Shown here piece by piece: positions 6,989 to 13,064 of a DNA stretch of 13,078 bases. Below the pieces are notes generated by a model. That model saw nothing but the letters and a program-made list of their open reading frames with translations. It was not told the origin of the DNA and did not search any database. Made by a program: the position numbers and the translations under genes. The DNA is taken from contig CAWHOY010000003.1 in assembly GCA_963831155.1 (NCBI GenBank), positions 1-13,078 of the forward strand. The letters run 5' to 3'. This DNA comes from CAVRXQ01 sp963831155 (GTDB lineage Bacteria; Actinomycetota; Acidimicrobiia; Acidimicrobiales; Bog-793). How positions within the stretch are numbered: the first letter of the stretch is position 1; each line of letters begins with the position of its first letter.

Positions 6989-7354
6989 TCACTCCTGTGG
7001 GTTGAATACCGAGGCCAGTCGTCCGAGACCCTCACGCTTTAGCGAGTAGTAAGCCCACGTCCCACGTTCCTGTCGGTCGAGCAGCCCGACGGCGACCAGC
7101 TTTTTCAGATGGAAGCTCACCGTCCCTTGAGATAGCCCGAGCTGGGACGTGAACTCACAGACACACAACGGCTCTGCGGCATTTGCGAGCAGGTTCACGA
7201 TCCGTATCCGGTTCGGATCAGCCAGCGCTTTGAAGATGGAGGCCAGCGTTTGGGCTTGGTCTCCGGTGATTTCGGGCGCGACAACGGGGATGCAGCAGGC
7301 AACGGGCGCCAGGGCGATCTCCCCGTTTGGCATCCTGAGTTCATTGACATTCAT
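6989..7354 (-). CDS. arsR: ArsR-family arsenite-responsive repressor 1
   Basis: This 121-residue winged-helix repressor of the ArsR/SmtB family contains IFKALADPNRIRIVNLL (residues 40-56), the recognition HTH LGLSQGTVSFHLKKLVAVGLL (72-92) and the wing QERGTWAYYSL (95-105). It has two cysteine pairs: C20-C21 (VACCIP) in an N-terminal extension, and C64/C66 in PLCVCEF at helix alpha3. This resembles the arrangement of the Corynebacterium glutamicum ArsR, where an N-terminal CC pair and an alpha3 cysteine bind As(III). The ATG at 7354 is used; a TTG directly before it is less likely. It is followed after 4 bp by arsM, forming a two-gene operon. Its promoter has an ArsR-type dyad overlapping the -35, indicating autoregulation. 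Confidence 0.93.
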   Translation of the reverse strand: MNVNELRMPNGEIALAPVACCIPVVAPEITGDQAQTLASIFKALADPNRIRIVNLLANAAEPLCVCEFTSQLGLSQGTVSFHLKKLVAVGLLDRQERGTWAYYSLKREGLGRLASVFNPQE

Positions 7355-7363
7355 CAATACACG

Positions 7364-7392
7364 ACGATAGAGGCCTTATCGAGATCTGTCAA
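7364..7392 (-). promoter_or_regulatory. Predicted arsR1-arsM promoter, nearly leaderless
   Basis: On the minus strand a perfect -35 TTGACA (complement of 7387-7392) and a -10 TATCGT (complement of 7364-7369) are 17 bp apart. The expected transcription start falls at about 7356-7358, only a few bases from the ATG at 7354. The mRNA would therefore be leaderless or nearly so, which is common in Actinobacteria. Confidence 0.6.
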
Positions 7393-7393
7393 T
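7378..7393 (-). promoter_or_regulatory. ArsR operator of the arsR1-arsM operon
   Basis: The minus strand reads ATTGACAGATCTCGAT: an ATTGA/TCGAT dyad with a 6-bp centre, preceded by C. It covers the -35 and half of the spacer of the predicted promoter, as expected of a repressor site. The same dyad and spacing recur at 7856-7871 and 10326-10341. Confidence 0.7.
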
Positions 7394-7457
7394 GAAAGAG
7401 CTCTCGCCACAGGTCGTTCCTAGTGAGCGGCCGCGGGCGTACTGGGGACGGCGACCG

Positions 7458-7469
7458 GGGCGTTCGCCC
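7458..7469. terminator. Possible stem-loop downstream of arsR2
   Basis: GGGCGTTCGCCC can form a GC-rich hairpin 22 bp downstream of the arsR2 stop on the minus strand. There is no T-run, so intrinsic termination is uncertain. It may only reduce read-through into arsR1. Confidence 0.25.
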
Positions 7470-7491
7470 TGCCGCCGCGCTGATGCGCCAG

Positions 7492-7845
7492 CTATGCACC
7501 GCCAAGCGCCCGACGCACCGCGCCGAGGCGTTCGGGGTCGATCCGCCACCAAGTCCATCGGCCGCGTTTTTCAGCGGTGATCAGCCCGGCTTCGGAAAGG
7601 ATCCTCGTGTGGTGCGAGATGGTCGGTTGACTGCGCTCCAGCGGTACCTCAAGGTCGCAGCTGCACACTTCCTCTTTGCTAGCGACGATCGAAAGCAGGC
7701 GAAGTCGGACGGGGTCAGAGATTGCGGCTAAGACCGCCGCTAGGTCGTTCGCGTCCGGCTCAGAAAGCGGCGCTTCCGTGAGCGACGCGCGGCAAATGTC
7801 TTCGCCGGGTGGGGACATCTCGGCGGTGGCTGCAGCCTTTACCAT
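7492..7845 (-). CDS. arsR: ArsR-family repressor 2, divergent from aquaporin
   Basis: This 117-residue ArsR/SmtB-family protein contains LAAISDPVRLRLLSIVAS (about residues 39-56), the HTH RSQPTISHHTRILSEAGLI (71-89) and the wing KRGRWTWWRI. Candidate As(III) ligands are C61 and C63 in VCSCDLE at alpha3, plus C18 in the N-terminal extension (DICRA). It has one N-terminal cysteine instead of the CC pair of arsR1, so the two repressors may differ in affinity or metal preference. The ATG at 7845 lies next to an operator of the same class as that of arsR1. It is divergent from the aquaporin/flavoprotein operon, which it presumably represses together with itself. It lies upstream of arsR1 on the same strand. 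Confidence 0.92.
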   Translation of the reverse strand: MVKAAATAEMSPPGEDICRASLTEAPLSEPDANDLAAVLAAISDPVRLRLLSIVASKEEVCSCDLEVPLERSQPTISHHTRILSEAGLITAEKRGRWTWWRIDPERLGAVRRALGGA

Positions 7846-7855
7846 GGGTTAACGC

Positions 7856-7871
7856 ATTGACAGAGGTCGAT
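7856..7871 (+). promoter_or_regulatory. ArsR operator between arsR2 and aquaporin
   Basis: ATTGACAGAGGTCGAT, flanked by C and G, gives the dyad CATTGA-N6-TCGATG (7855-7872) in the arsR2/aquaporin divergent region. It shares 14 of 16 bases with the arsR1 operator. A perfect -35 TTGACA is embedded (7857-7862, plus strand), but I see no good -10 at 16-18 bp. The exact promoter is therefore undecided. Confidence 0.65.
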
Positions 7872-7985
7872 GTATGGGAAAAGCTTATTGATGCCGGTAA
7901 ATCTACGGGGTGTTCGGACATTTCATGTGCAAATCGCTCGTCTCGACGAACTCGGACCTCCCACCCCTCGCTGCCGCTGAGCTCG

Positions 7986-8783
7986 ATGACTAGGGACCTC
8001 GGCCGCCGGCTCTTCGCGGAGTTTCTCGGGTCCGCTTTTCTCGCGATGGTGGTGATCGGTTCGGGCATCGCGGCGCAACGTCTCTCGCCAGGCGATATCG
8101 GGCTTGAGCTGTTCGAGAATGCTGCTGCGACCGCCGTCGGACTGTTTGCCATCATCGTGATGTTCGGTCCGGTGTCTGGAGGACACTTCAATCCGGTCGT
8201 GTCCTTCGTCGACGCCGCCTTCGGCGGATTGAGATGGCGTGACGCTTCGTCGTACCTTCCCGCTCAGGTAGGCGGATGCACAGTCGGCGCGATCATCGCC
8301 AACCTCATGTTCTCCTTACCCGCCGTGAGTCTGTCGAGCAAACACCGCGCGTCCGCCGCACACTGGCTGGCAGAGGTTGTCGCGACCGTCGGGCTTCTGC
8401 TCGTCATCTTTGCTCTCGCAAGGACAAACCGTGGATCGGCCGCACCGGCGGCGGTTGGCGCGTACATCGGTGGCGCGTACTTCTTCACGAGTTCAACGAG
8501 CTTTGCGAACCCAGCCATCGCGGTGGGACGGATGTTCTCGAACACCTTCGCTGGCATTGCACCGTCATCGGTTCTGGGCTACGTCGGCGCCGAGATGTTG
8601 GGCGGCATCGTTGCCGTCGTGATCATCAAGATCCTCTATCCGCACGTCACATCGGCTGAAGCAGAAAAGGTGGTCGTGCCGCACGGCGCTCGGCGTTGGC
8701 CCTCGGCGCCCTCGCCGGACGGGAACGGCGCCGCGACGTCAGAGCGAGGCGCGAGTAGCGAACCAAGGCCAAGCGGGCCATGA
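7986..8783 (+). CDS. aqpS: AqpS-like aquaporin (MIP family channel)
   Basis: This 265-residue six-helix major intrinsic protein has both pore motifs: GGHFNPVVSF (NPV at 69-71, replacing the first NPA) and TSFANPAIAV (NPA at 175-177). The residue after the second NPA is Ile, not the selectivity-filter Arg found in water and glycerol channels. Loss of that Arg is also known in the arsenical channel AqpS of Sinorhizobium ars operons, so passage of As(III) or methylated arsenicals is a reasonable inference. The reading frame is open far upstream, but the ATG at 7986 sits just before the conserved RRLFAEFLGSAFLA helix and no other good start is seen. The last 45 residues are a Pro/Ser/Gly-rich soluble tail. 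The stop overlaps the start of a 16-codon micro-ORF. Confidence 0.9.
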   Translation: MTRDLGRRLFAEFLGSAFLAMVVIGSGIAAQRLSPGDIGLELFENAAATAVGLFAIIVMFGPVSGGHFNPVVSFVDAAFGGLRWRDASSYLPAQVGGCTVGAIIANLMFSLPAVSLSSKHRASAAHWLAEVVATVGLLLVIFALARTNRGSAAPAAVGAYIGGAYFFTSSTSFANPAIAVGRMFSNTFAGIAPSSVLGYVGAEMLGGIVAVVIIKILYPHVTSAEAEKVVVPHGARRWPSAPSPDGNGAATSERGASSEPRPSGP

Positions 8784-8830
8784 CCCGAGCTTCTTTGGTT
8801 CCCGACGACCCCGACAGCAGCCCGAGCTAA
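8780..8830 (+). CDS. 16-codon micro-ORF between aquaporin and flavoprotein
   Basis: An ATG overlapping the aquaporin stop (ATGA at 8780-8783) opens a 16-codon frame, MTRASLVPDDPDSSPS, ending in TAA at 8828-8830, 8 bp before the GTG of the flavoprotein. Its exact fit between two genes suggests a translational relay, a small peptide or the remnant of a lost gene. In related actinobacterial ars operons an arsC is often found at this place. No homology can be claimed for so short a product, and coincidence is possible. Confidence 0.25.
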   Translation: MTRASLVPDDPDSSPS

Positions 8831-8838
8831 GGCGAGCC

Positions 8839-10233
8839 GTGCATCTCGCGGTCATCGGTGGGAGTGATGCGGGAATCAGTGCCGCGCTGCGAGCCCGCGA
8901 ACTCGATCCGACGTGCGAAGTCACCGTTGCAGTCGCCGATGCATATCCGAACTTCTCGATTTGTGGCATTCCTTACTACGTGTCGGGAGAAGTCCCGCGG
9001 TGGCAGAACCTCGCCCACCGGACCATCTCTGACCTCGAAGCATCCGGAATGAATCTTCGGCTCAACACAACTGCCCGACAGATCGATGCCGCGAGCCACA
9101 AAGTCATGCTCGCCGTTCCGGACGGTGAAAGCGAACTGATCTCATACGAGTCGCTCATCATCGGCACCGGAGCCGTGTCGGTTCGGCCCTCCATCGACGG
9201 ACTCGTCGGTTCTGACGCGCTCGGAGTCGCTGACGGCGTGCACCTTCTTCATTCGATGGGAGACACGCTTGAGTTGATGGCGACCCTCGAATCCGGTCCG
9301 AATTCGGCGGTCATCGTCGGGGGCGGGTACATCGGGTTGGAGATGGCCGAAGGATTGACGACTCGCGGTATCGCGGTCACGCAAATGGAGCAGCTACCGG
9401 AGGTCCTGCCGACCATCGATCCCGGACTCGGAGCGATCGTTCACGACGCGCTTGAGCGCCACGGTGTCGAGGTCCTCTGTAATACGGCTGTGCGGTCGGT
9501 GAGCCGCGCGGACCCCAGTTCCTCCGGTCGGCTCCGCGTTGACGCGACTGGACGCGAGGGTCTGATCACTCGCTTTGCGGACGTGATTCTCGTCGTGGTC
9601 GGAGTCCGACCGGACACGACAGTGGCGGCGACAGCTGGAATCGGTCTTGGAGTAAAGAATGCCATCGCCGTCGATCGACAGATGCGAACGGACGCTCCAG
9701 ACATCTTCGCGGCCGGCGACTGCGCCATCACCTACCACCGCCTGCTCGGCGATACATACCTACCGCTCGGGACGACCGCGCACAAGCAAGGACGAGTCGC
9801 CGGAGAGAACGCCCTCGGCGGCGAACGCAATTTCGCCGGGAGTCTTGGAACTCAAGTCGTCAAGGTGTTCGACATCGTGGCGGCACGAACCGGCCTTCGT
9901 GACCACGAGGCCATCGCCGCCGGTTTCGAACCCCTCACGGTGCCGTCCGAAGCGGATGATCACAAGGCCTACTACCCAGGGAGCCAGCGAATCGCGATTC
10001 GGTACACGGGCGATCGCACGTCTGGTCGTCTCTTGGGCCTCCAGTTGGTCGGACATCTCGGGTCCGAGATCGCGAAGCGAATCGACATTGCCGCCGCAGC
10101 GATATTCAATGCAATGACGATCGACGCGATGAGCGATCTCGACTTGTCGTATTCGCCACCCCTCGGTTCGCCATGGGATGCCCTGCAGGTCGGCGCGCAG
10201 GACTGGACTCGCGAAGTGAGGTCCCGCTTCTGA
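8839..10233 (+). CDS. CoA-disulfide-reductase-like FAD/NAD(P) oxidoreductase
   Basis: This 464-residue flavoprotein is of the single-cysteine pyridine nucleotide-disulfide reductase type. The FAD fold is at the N-terminus (LAVIGGSDAGISAALRARE, residues 3-21). One redox cysteine, C42, sits in NFSICGIPYYVSGE, the hallmark of CoA-disulfide reductases and NADH oxidase/peroxidases. The NAD(P) fold is AVIVGGGYIGLEMAEGL (about 157-173) and the FAD-closing motif is DIFAAGDCAITY (288-299). The C-terminal dimerisation domain ends in LDLSYSPPLGSPWDALQ, with the tyrosine typical of CoA-disulfide reductases. It probably reduces a low-molecular-weight disulfide or persulfide and keeps thiols available for ArsM; this is inference. 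The GTG at 8839 lies 8 bp after the micro-ORF stop with a weak AAGG, so translation is probably coupled. It sits in the same operon as the aquaporin. Confidence 0.85.
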   Translation: MHLAVIGGSDAGISAALRARELDPTCEVTVAVADAYPNFSICGIPYYVSGEVPRWQNLAHRTISDLEASGMNLRLNTTARQIDAASHKVMLAVPDGESELISYESLIIGTGAVSVRPSIDGLVGSDALGVADGVHLLHSMGDTLELMATLESGPNSAVIVGGGYIGLEMAEGLTTRGIAVTQMEQLPEVLPTIDPGLGAIVHDALERHGVEVLCNTAVRSVSRADPSSSGRLRVDATGREGLITRFADVILVVVGVRPDTTVAATAGIGLGVKNAIAVDRQMRTDAPDIFAAGDCAITYHRLLGDTYLPLGTTAHKQGRVAGENALGGERNFAGSLGTQVVKVFDIVAARTGLRDHEAIAAGFEPLTVPSEADDHKAYYPGSQRIAIRYTGDRTSGRLLGLQLVGHLGSEIAKRIDIAAAAIFNAMTIDAMSDLDLSYSPPLGSPWDALQVGAQDWTREVRSRF

Positions 10234-10320
10234 GTCTCGGGTCGGCCGGGGAATGAACAACTGGTCGCGCCACACCCGTTCAAGGCCGCGTGTCCAGGTG
10301 GCACGGAGTTCGTCGCCCCG

Positions 10321-10349
10321 TTGACATTGATGTTCGTCGATGTCAGGAT
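10321..10349 (+). promoter_or_regulatory. Predicted pstS promoter
   Basis: A perfect -35 TTGACA (10321-10326) is followed after 17 bp by CAGGAT (10344-10349), a plausible but weak -10. Transcription would begin near 10356. That rules out translation from the ATG at 10340 and supports the ATG at 10382 as the pstS start. The spacer is occupied by the ArsR-type dyad. Confidence 0.5.
10323..10344 (+). promoter_or_regulatory. ArsR-type operator upstream of pstS
   Basis: Half-sites GACATTGA (10323-10330) and TCGATGTC (10337-10344) form an inverted repeat with 7 of 8 positions paired and a 6-bp centre. The core CATTGA-N6-TCGATGT is the same as in the aquaporin operator (7855-7873) and, up to the final bases, the arsR1 operator. 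It lies exactly between the predicted -35 and -10 elements, a typical repressor position. Confidence 0.6.
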
Positions 10350-10381
10350 ACATCGAGCAGCGTCAATATGCGGGGGTCCCT

Positions 10382-11518
10382 ATGCGAGTCCACCGTCTCC
10401 CCATCGGCCCGAGCCTGGCGAGGTGTACTCGTACCGCCGTCTGTGGAGCGCTCGCTTCGCTCGTGTTCTCGGCCGGCATCGCTCCGGCGTCGCCACGCAC
10501 CGAAGCGCGATCAATGAACTCGTCCGCTTCACACGTGGCGATTCAACTCACCGGTGCTGGATCGACATTCGACGCGCCGTTCTTCACGGCGGCCTTCGCT
10601 GCGTACCACAAGCTCAACCCGAACGTCACGATCCGCTACGACGCGGTCGGAAGTGGGCTCGGCATCTCGCGGTTTTCGGCGGGCACGGCGAACTTTGGCG
10701 CCTCAGATGTCCCGATGACAACCGCGGAGCAGGCGACCGCCGAAGGCGGACGGGTACTCCAGATTCCGATCGACCTCGGCGCCGTCGTGATCAGCTACAA
10801 CCTCAATGTCGGCCCCCTCTCGCAACCTCTGCGACTGAGCGGTCCTGTGCTCGCCGAGATCTTCCTCGGTCAGATCACCTATTGGGACAACCCCGCGATC
10901 GCTGTCCTCAACCCCGGTGTCTTGCTCCCGCACGAGCCGATCATCGTCGTGCATCGCTCGGACAGCAGCGGGACGACCTACATCTTCACGAACTACCTGT
11001 CGTCTGTTTCGTCCGCGTGGAGCAACGGACCGGGAACAAGCAAGGTTGTGAAATGGCCGGTGGGGATCGGCGCGAAGCGGAGCTCGGGCGTCGCCGCCGA
11101 CGTCGAGCACGCCCCTGGTGCGATCGGCTACTTCGAGCTCTCCTACGCGGAGTCGCACGATCTCCCGTACTTCGCGATCGAGAACCTGGCCGGTGCGTTT
11201 GTTCCACCATTCGCCGCGAGCGTTGCGGCAGACGCGTCGAAGAACCCGAGCGTGTCGGCATCGAACTTCTCGATCGTCAACGAGGCCGGTACGGCGAGTT
11301 ACCCGATCTCCGGTTTCAGCTGGCTGTTGCTCTACCAGCATCAGACCGATCGAGCGACCGGCAGTGCGCTTGCGAATCTCGTCGACTGGATGCTCTATCA
11401 GGGCCAGTCGATCGCGGCGGCGAACTATTACGTGCCGCTTCCCGTGTCCATTCGATTGCTGGCGAAATACACCGTGGCAAAGCTCGTCGGTCCATCTGGG
11501 ACGCGCCTCGGCCCTTGA
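10382..11518 (+). CDS. pstS: Periplasmic phosphate-binding protein, orphan
   Basis: This 378-residue protein is a PstS-type phosphate-binding protein of ABC transporters. An N-terminal signal segment has an Arg-containing start and a hydrophobic stretch near residues 18-36; no clear lipobox is present, so it is probably secreted or membrane-anchored by the signal. Ligands known from Escherichia coli PstS are recognisable: T62-F63 (GAGSTFDAPFF), S91 (AVGSGLG), D109 (FGASDVPM), and R192 with S196-G197-T198 (VVHRSDSSGTTYIFTNYL). The oxyanion pocket therefore looks intact. The ATG at 10382 follows GGGGGT by five bases. No pstC, pstA or pstB is present in the window, and an IS element follows directly. 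The promoter carries the operator shared with the arsenic genes. A role in phosphate supply under arsenic stress, or in arsenate binding, is inference. Confidence 0.88.
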   Translation: MRVHRLPIGPSLARCTRTAVCGALASLVFSAGIAPASPRTEARSMNSSASHVAIQLTGAGSTFDAPFFTAAFAAYHKLNPNVTIRYDAVGSGLGISRFSAGTANFGASDVPMTTAEQATAEGGRVLQIPIDLGAVVISYNLNVGPLSQPLRLSGPVLAEIFLGQITYWDNPAIAVLNPGVLLPHEPIIVVHRSDSSGTTYIFTNYLSSVSSAWSNGPGTSKVVKWPVGIGAKRSSGVAADVEHAPGAIGYFELSYAESHDLPYFAIENLAGAFVPPFAASVAADASKNPSVSASNFSIVNEAGTASYPISGFSWLLLYQHQTDRATGSALANLVDWMLYQGQSIAAANYYVPLPVSIRLLAKYTVAKLVGPSGTRLGP

Positions 11519-11531
11519 TGTTGGTATCGAG

Positions 11532-11548
11532 CATCGACGTCTTCGATG
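11532..11548. terminator. Inverted repeat just after pstS
   Basis: CATCGA-N5-TCGATG begins 13 bp after the pstS stop and can form a 6-bp stem. No T-run follows. It could help end the pstS transcript. It also resembles the ArsR dyad but with 5 bp instead of 6 bp between half-sites. Confidence 0.25.
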
Positions 11549-11649
11549 AGGCGACCCTAACCAATGACAATGTCCTTGAGGGTCCACCGCGTGATCGTTG
11601 GTTCTCAATAGCTTCGGAAACGCTGGAGCGTTCAACCTGACTTGATGTG

Positions 11650-11820
11650 ATGACGACCCCGGTCGTCGTCGGTTGAGCTTCCAGGCGCACATTGAAAACG
11701 GCACGTCCCGTTCCGAAGTAAGGGTCATGGCCCGTCTTGCTACGAACAAGCCGGACCACCCGTCACTCCGATCCGGGACGGCCGTGCCACCCCTTATCCC
11801 GCTTAAGGAAAGAGAAGGGA
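11650..11820 (+). ncRNA. Candidate IS110 bridge RNA region (left end)
   Basis: IS110-group elements encode a structured bridge RNA in the non-coding left end. Here several pairings are possible. GACGACC/GGTCGTC (11652-11658 with 11661-11667) forms a local hairpin. GGCACG with CGTGCC (11700-11705 with 11783-11788) continues as TCCC with GGGA (11706-11709 with 11775-11778), a long-range 10-bp stem with one 4-base bulge. CTTG/CAAG (11736-11739 with 11747-11750) encloses a 7-base loop. The location and long-range closing stem fit the class; the exact ends and guide loops cannot be assigned by eye. Confidence 0.35.
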
Positions 11821-11853
11821 TGGCAATGACAATGGTAGAAGCGAGCGCGTCGC

Positions 11854-12869
11854 ATGACCGGTGGCGTCGACACTCATCTCGACGTCCATGTCGCCGCGGC
11901 ATTCGATCGAGTCGGTGGTCTCCTCGGCACCAAGCCGTTCGAGGTGAGTCCCGCCGGATACAAGGCGTTGTTCGGGTGGCTCGAAGGGTTTGGCAGGGTC
12001 CGCAAGGTCGGTGTCGAAGGCACCGGCTCCTATGGAGCGGAGCTCGCACGGTTCTTGTGCCGGCAAGGCGTTGAGGTCATCGAGGTCGACCGACCGAACC
12101 GAGCCGAACGACGTCGATCAGGAAAGTCCGATCCCCTCGACGCGATCGCAGCCGCCGAGCTGCACTCGGTGGTCGAGCAAGAGCATCTCGAAGTCAAAGG
12201 ACGGCACGGTCGAGGCGATCCGGGTCCTCGTCGTCGCCAAACGCTCGGCTCGCCAGGCGCGGGTGAAGGCGCTTACCCAGGTGCGCCACCTCGTGATCAC
12301 TGCTCCTGACGAGCTTCATCGTCACGCTAAAGGGGCTGACGGTCGTCTCTTTGGTCGCAGAAGGAGCGAAGCTCCGCCCGACGAGGTCGAGTGATCCGGT
12401 GATTGCTGCGACGAAGGCACCGATCTCGTCATTGGCGCATCGGATCCAGGCGCTCGAGCGTGAGCTCGCCGAGCTCGACGAGATGATCAACGAGCTTCTC
12501 GCTGCGACCGCGCCCGAATTGCTCTCCTTGTTCGGGGTCGGAGTCGACACCGCCGCCGCGTTATTGGTGAGCGCCGGCGACAATCCCGAGCGGCTCCACT
12601 CAGAAGCGGCCTTCGCGCACCTGTGCGGAGTGGCGCCGATCCCGGCGTCATCGGGAAAGGGTCCGAGACGCTACCGACTCGACCGCGGTGGTGATCGTCA
12701 AGCGAACAGCGCGCTGTGGCGGATCGTCATGGTCCGCATCGCTCATGACCCAAAGACAACGGCCTACTACGAGCGCCGGGTGAAAGAGGGACGAACCAAG
12801 CCCGAGGTCATCCGCATCTTGAAGCGCTACGTCGCCCGCGAGGTCTATCGTCACCTTCCTCGCGGCTGA
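11854..12869 (+). pseudogene. IS110-family transposase, frameshifted
   Basis: The coding remnant runs over three frames. Frame one (from 11854) holds the RuvC-like DEDD domain: GGVDTHLDVHVAA (D6), VGVEGTGSYG (E55) and GKSDPLDA (D93, D96), with spacing close to that of IS621. Near 12190 the homology shifts by one frame to KSKDGTVEAIRVLVVAKRSARQAR...LVITAPDELHRH. Near 12327 it shifts again to LKGLTVVSLVAEGAKLRP and on to the C-terminal Tnp2-like domain with LFGVGVDTAAALLVSAGDNPERL, HLCGVAPIPASSG (serine region) and RGGDRQANSALWRIV. A likely original start, MAMTMVEASAS at about 11820 behind AAGGAAAGAGAAGG, is in yet another frame, implying a further shift near 11850. Single-base errors in the assembly cannot be excluded, but three make a pseudogene likelier. 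Confidence 0.85.
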
Positions 12870-12982
12870 ATCCGCGGCCGCGAGTCTGGCTCACCCCTAA
12901 CCTGTCGCCTTCGCGGGCTGACTTTCCGGCGACTCGCCGACCCACGGCCCGGAACCCACGATTCGAAAACGCGTGGCCTCAT

Positions 12983-13014
12983 AAGAGCGTGCCCTCCAGC
13001 ATGGAGTGGCTCTT
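12983..13014 (+). repeat. Hairpin in the right end of the IS
   Basis: AAGAGC (12983-12988) pairs with GCTCTT (13009-13014), and CTCCA (12994-12998) with TGGAG (13002-13006). This leaves an asymmetric internal loop and a 3-base apical loop. It lies in the non-coding right end of the IS110 element and may take part in end recognition or end an IS transcript. Confidence 0.5.
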
Positions 13015-13058
13015 CATTGGTCTGCCCGTTGTTTTCACTCCCGATCGATCCGAGGGGC

Positions 13059-13064
13059 TTGACA
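13059..13064 (+). promoter_or_regulatory. Outward -35 element at the IS right tip
   Basis: A perfect TTGACA points outward about 14 bp from the right end of the element. In IS110 elements a right-end -35 often joins a left-end -10 in the circular intermediate to make a junction promoter. If the ends join at GGAGCGT, no clear -10 falls at 16-18 bp, so the role here is uncertain. Confidence 0.4.

Noticed and set aside
8839..10233. Assignment of the flavoprotein as mercuric reductase or dihydrolipoamide dehydrogenase
   Set aside because: Those enzymes have a CxxxxC redox pair; here a single cysteine sits in the SICGIPYY motif of the CoA-disulfide reductase/NADH oxidase group.
10340..10381. Upstream ATG at 10340 as the pstS start
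   Set aside because: It lies inside the predicted operator and before the expected transcription start, and adds 14 polar residues ahead of a normal signal peptide.
10703..12049. Long open frame of 448 codons on the minus strand across pstS and the IS left end
   Set aside because: It is antisense to a clear pstS, Arg/Asp-rich and low in hydrophobic pattern, with no recognisable domain; it is a by-product of high GC.
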